64,000 nt of DNA from Jackrogersella multiformis (lineage: Eukaryota > Ascomycota > Sordariomycetes > Xylariales > Hypoxylaceae), in NCBI GenBank assembly GCA_902806575.1, contig CADCXD010000004.1, positions 2,356,001 through 2,420,000 of the forward strand, written 5' to 3'. Numbering within the stretch: position 1 is the first letter of the stretch; each line of letters begins with the position of its first letter. A program made the translations under genes and the position numbers. This document shows positions 59,006 to 64,000 of the stretch, in pieces. The notes below the pieces were generated by a model, which worked only from the letters and a program-made list of their open reading frames with translations, searched no databases and was not told the origin of the DNA.

Positions 59006-61606
59006 ACTCTTAAAAAAAATAACTATTCTAAAACCTTTATTTTAACTTATTAATACATAATAAATGATAATACCTCGCTCCTGTTACATCGTAACGATCC
59101 ATATCCTACCGTTAAATTAATTAAGCTCTTAATTAATTAATAAGGATTTAAAGCCAATTAATCGTAATAAATCAACGTGGCAAAAACTTAACTAATAATT
59201 ATTAAACCTTAAACATTATTAAACCTTAAACACTTTATAACTATTCTCTCCGTTACTTTATTTTTTTTATTACTTAATAATTTTTACTTTTCTTTTATTA
59301 TTAATCGAATTTAATTACGTTATTATTTTTTTATAATATCATAATTTATATATTAACGTTATTTTAATAAGATTAAACTTTTCTAATCGATTAAGTTTTT
59401 TCTTTTTTTATGACTTTAAACTCTAATAATAATAATATCTTATAAGTTGTTACTTTTATCTATAATCATCGAAACCTTTAAATAATATAAAGGTTATATT
59501 AATCGCATATAAATGATTTATTACTTTATGTAAATATATTATTAAATATAAGATTAATTCCTTTATTAATATAAGGCTTTTATATTATACGGAATTCTAT
59601 AGTAAAAACATTATCTTATAACCCTTGATAAATATTAAACCTTTAAAAGTTTAAACAAATATTTAATAAAACGTTAAAAGTTATATTATAACCTATTTTA
59701 CCAGATTTAGAAATTCCTGCTTAAAGGTTAATACCAGCTCTAATATTAACTTCTTACACTAATTATTTTTATATATTAATTAATAAGATTAACTTTTTAC
59801 TTATTAACTTAATATTAACTAACTCTTTAACCGATTTAAATCTTATAATACCATTAATAAAATCATTAATAAGATAAATAATTAACTTAATTAACCATTA
59901 AATTCCTTTATCACTTAATTCTTAATCATTAATTCTTTTAATATTATTAACGTTATTATAATTTTTATTAATTTATAACTTAAGAATATAACTTATAATA
60001 ACTTTAATAATTACCTTAAGTTATTTAATAATTATTCTAACGCTTATATTTAATTTATAAATTAATTTATTTATATTATTAATTTTATGTTAAAAGATTT
60101 AACCGTAATTTATCGAAAAAATTAAAGTTAATAAAGTTATATAAGTAATTATATAAAGCCTTTAAATAATTCTTTTAATATCTTTAATCATTTATTAAAA
60201 AATTTAACTATAAATATAAATAATTATATAAAACCTTAAAATTAACCTTTTTATATTTTTAGCTTTTTATTAAAAGATTAAGTTATAAATAATTAAGCTA
60301 ATACTTATTATATATTTACTTATTATATTTTCTTTTTCTCGTAATAAAGGTATATAATTATATTATAAATCTTTTATATTAAATAAAGGTATATAACTTA
60401 ATCGATTAATCGAAATTTAAAATAAAATAACCTAAATAATAACTAATTAATTTACTTAACCTCCCGTTCCAAAGCCAAAATAACCTTTAATAAATAAACC
60501 TAATTAACCTTAAAAACCATAACTTTTATTAATTAATCCTATCCTTAAATTAACACATAAATTATAAGTATGCATCGCGGAATAGGCCGTAATTTTGTTT
60601 ATAATCGGACGTTAAGTTATTAATAAACCGCTTAACGATTTAATTAATAACATTTTAACATTTATATAATTATAAAAAGATAAGATAAGTTATTAATTAA
60701 TATTAAGAGATTAAACGATTTATAATATCGGTTACTTTATAATAAACATAAATAAATTTATAATAATAGATAATTCCTTTATTAAAAATAATTATACGTA
60801 TTAACGTAATATTTATATATAAATAGATTCTATTTAAGTAACCTATTAAAAACCCGCAAAAACCGTAAAGATTAAAGATAATTTTTATAAATTATTTCGT
60901 AAAAATTTATAGAATTAATAAATAAATTAAATATTTATTAAAAAAAAATAGAAAATATAAAACGATACGGAATATATTCTTAAAGTATTATTTAATTAAT
61001 ATAAAATTTATATATTAAAAGCTTTAATATTCCTTAAGAAAGTAAAATATACCTTAGAACTTTACTTTAAAAATATATTTATTAAAACTTAATTATTAAA
61101 TATCATTTAAAATTATCGAATATTTAAATTAATTACGGATATATAATAAATAATAATAATTTATAATAAGTTAAACCTGGAATTTAAAGCAGTAGGAATT
61201 ATTAACCTAAAGTTAATTATAATAATTGTAAATACTTATCTTAAATATTTAAATAAGAAATAATCGATATGGCACGAGTAAATATTAATAAAAGAAAATA
61301 AGGACCTAAAAATCGATATTAAGCCTTATATAATATTTAATGATATATTTATTCGAAATATTCTTTTCGATAATATTAAACTATTTAAAGATATTTAACT
61401 TATTTATTATAATTATAATAATATAATATTTTATGTTAATTAATTAAAGATTTATTAAAATAATTAAGGCTGTTATAATAATAAGTATAATTAATGAGAT
61501 GGTTATAATTAATAACAAAATGGTTTTAATTAACGTTAAAATAATTATAACCTTAATGGTTATAATTAAGGAGGAGATTGCTGTAATAGCAGCCGTGATC
61601 GAAATT

Positions 61607-61660
61607 GCGATCAAAACCGCGATCAAAGCCGCGATCAAAACCGCGATCAAAATTGCGATT
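61607..61660. repeat. 12-base tandem repeat (GCGATCAAAACC)
   Basis: Four full units, 61607-61618, 61619-61630, 61631-61642 and 61643-61654, with one or two changes, plus a partial fifth. The open frames across it on both strands are a product of the periodicity, encoding repeated AIKTAIKA-type peptides. Confidence 0.85.
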
Positions 61661-64000
61661 AACATAATAACAGACAAGGTGGTAAGCATCGGGATGATAG
61701 CTAATAAGGTTATTACCATCATAATTATGGACGTAGCTGTAATGCTTGTAATTGTTATAATTACGGATATTATAATAATTGTCCTTGCTTTTGTTAAAGA
61801 TAATAAAGGAAAATAAGAAATTGTCTTAATAACGACATATATCTACAGGATAAAATCAAGTACGAATAAGATAAAAAAGATCGTAAGGAAAATAAAAAAA
61901 ACTTATAAGTAAATAATTATTTTTTAATAAAGAAATATTTAATAAATAAATTTAAAACTTTTACATTTTACCTTTTATCTTTTAAAAATAAATCGTTAAT
62001 CGTAAAAAAATATATATATTAGAAATATTATAAAACATTTAATATTAAACCTAATTATTTTAAATATATATACGTTAATAAATATATAAAACCTAAATAT
62101 TCATAATTACCTTAAAAAGCGAAATGAGTAATAAAGATTTAACTTAAGATTAAAGAAGTTATTAATACCCACTTTACTTAAAAATAAATAAGAGCAAAGA
62201 TATGAATAGTATAATCAAAAGATACTATACCCTTACCTTTATAATCGATAAATATAAAAATTAAAGATACTATCCCTTTACTCTTAAACAAAAAATTAAT
62301 AAAATATATAAACCTAAAAGTAGACGTATTAAATAAATCGGGATAAAAATCAACGATATATATAAATATTAACGTATTTAATTAAATAGTAGATAAAATA
62401 TAGTTAAAAGATTTTATCGGAAATTACAAAATATTTAAATTAGATAAATCCATGTATATATAAGGAGTAATCCCGGGAAGATTAATTATAAAAACCAAAG
62501 TTAAATTTTTAATTAAATTTTAAAGGAAAATAATATATAAATAATAAGTTTAAATTTAAGTCCTAATAAAAGTATAAATTAATTATTTAGATCTTTAGCC
62601 TAACCTACTAATAAAAAATGATTTCTTAAAAAAATATAACGTAATTATTAATTATAATAAAACATATATGATTTTAATATTATATCTTAAGGTTTAAATA
62701 CCTATAAAATATTATTATTTAAAAGGTTAAATATAATAATAAATTTTAATTACAAGTTAATTTCTTATCCCCGTTAAGATAATAATGCCTGTTTTGGTAT
62801 ATTATTTTAATTTATCGCGTAAAAAAAACTTTATTTTTTACACTAAAATAAAAGGCGTAATAAATAATATCTATAATATAAATATACCCAAAGAAATTAC
62901 TTTTTTAAATATATTCAATAAACCTATAATTCTATAACGTAATATTAGAATCGAAATAATTAAAGAAATTATTAAAAAAAGAAATATAGATATTTTATAA
63001 GAAAAGGCTAATTTAATATAAGTATATATAATATCTTAATATAAGGAAAATAATTTATTAATAAAATTTGATTTAAATAATAAAATGTTAGAAACCTTAC
63101 TATTAACCGATAAATCTTTTATTAATCTATAATTATTATTAAAAACAAAACGAGGTTTTGTTAAAGTAAATATACCGACTTTAGGTATATTTAAATTTAA
63201 AAATGTTTTAAAGTTTATAATTAAAAAAGGCGTATATATTTATAATTCTAATCCTTTCTTTATTTAACGATTATTTGTTTTAATAAATAAGTGGGATATT
63301 TGGTACAATTATAGTATTATTAATATATTAAAAGAAAAAAAAATAACGATTGATTTGATTAACGGTTAGTAAAAAAAATATAAACCTGGATATATATATT
63401 CGTTAAGTATATAAAATAAAAAATTCCTTAATAAAACTTTTAATTAAATGTATAATTAAAATAAAATGGATTGGTAAAAGATAATTATATCGTTTGGCTA
63501 TCCTTATTTTATTATTTGAAAACTTGTTAACGGTAAAAAAAAGGATTAAATGATTATTAACCTTAAATTATTAAATAAAAGTGCTTTAACAAACATTTAT
63601 TTATTATCGCGTTAAAAAAAAATCGTCTAAAAAATGCAAGGAAAAAAAGTCTTTAACATTATAAACAAAGCCTTATTTTTTTATTAATTACTTATTACGT
63701 TCAAGCATAAAAACAAAATAACGATAATATCGCCAAAAGGTTTAAAAATTTTTAACGTTACGTTAATAAGATTCAAAAATTCTTCAATCTTTACGTAACA
63801 ATTTATAAACCAAAAATTAAAGCCTTTTTAAAACTTTACTAAGATATATATTAACGATATTATAATATTTAATAACATTAAGAAATAACATAAGAAATAC
63901 CTTAACTAAATATTTAATATATACGATAATATAGGACTTACATTATTACTAAAAAAATCATTTCTCGGTTTTCCATCGATTATTTTACTCAGATTTTCAG

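Larger units (their letters stand above)
56961..64000. repeat. AT-rich, RIP-like block to the window end
   Basis: About 7 kb composed almost wholly of A and T with very many TA steps, frequent stops in all frames and no gene of length. This is the appearance of transposons mutated by repeat-induced point mutation (CpA to TpA) in Pezizomycotina. I could not identify the source elements. A short less-AT island lies at about 58915-59000, and a patch with a 12-base repeat at 61560-61800. Confidence 0.75.

Noticed and set aside
61444..61816. Long open frames on both strands in the AT-rich block
   Set aside because: They arise from a 12-base tandem repeat and Ile/Ala/Lys-coding AT sequence; no domain or gene structure.

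Overview
The window is nuclear DNA of a filamentous ascomycete, most likely a Sordariomycete and possibly Xylariales (the order is a guess). The signs are short introns with GTAAGT-type donors and CTAAC branch points, fungus-only families (CFEM, Clr5, CHL4, a CYS3/MetR-like bZIP), long gene-poor spacers and an AT-rich block that looks like repeat-induced point mutation (RIP). I joined exons by hand from reading frame, donor, branch point and acceptor. Where I report spliced lengths the frames close exactly.

Layout. 0.8-9.2 kb: pirin, a small unknown protein, a 3.6-kb spacer, a secreted CE3-type esterase and an orphan protein with a PD-(D/E)XK-like motif. 9.7-15.4 kb: an FAD amino-acid-oxidase-like gene broken by one in-frame TAG, a small mitochondrial-type protein and a sulfur-regulator-like bZIP gene with an 840-nt intron. 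18.3-25.8 kb: CHL4/CENP-N, TatD nuclease and the ribonucleotide reductase large subunit; the upstream regions of CHL4 and RNR1 carry MluI-type cell-cycle boxes. 25.8-31.0 kb is essentially empty. 31.0-38.7 kb: a CFEM GPI-anchored protein, an F-box-like gene also broken by one in-frame TAG, and a nitrilase gene whose 1,968-nt first intron contains a complete Clr5-domain gene on the same strand. 39.5-48.0 kb: a Ser-rich conserved protein, the mismatch-repair gene MLH3 and an unknown 534-aa protein. 48-57 kb: a degenerate stretch with the C-terminal relic of a LINE, then flotillin and a conserved unknown protein. From about 56.96 kb to the end is AT-rich, RIP-like DNA with no intact gene.

The genes do not form one pathway. 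RNR1, CHL4 and MLH3 are all DNA replication, segregation or repair genes. The observations I rate highest are: (1) two genes that read through a single in-frame TAG into clearly related downstream coding sequence, both in the context TGTAGGA and one in the loop of a predicted hairpin, which makes them candidates for the A-to-I stop-codon recoding known in Sordariomycetes, or else fresh CpA-to-TpA nonsense changes; (2) the Clr5 gene nested in the nitrilase intron; (3) a dispersed palindrome TACCTAGGTA that fills spacers and in two cases forms the 3' splice site of an intron.
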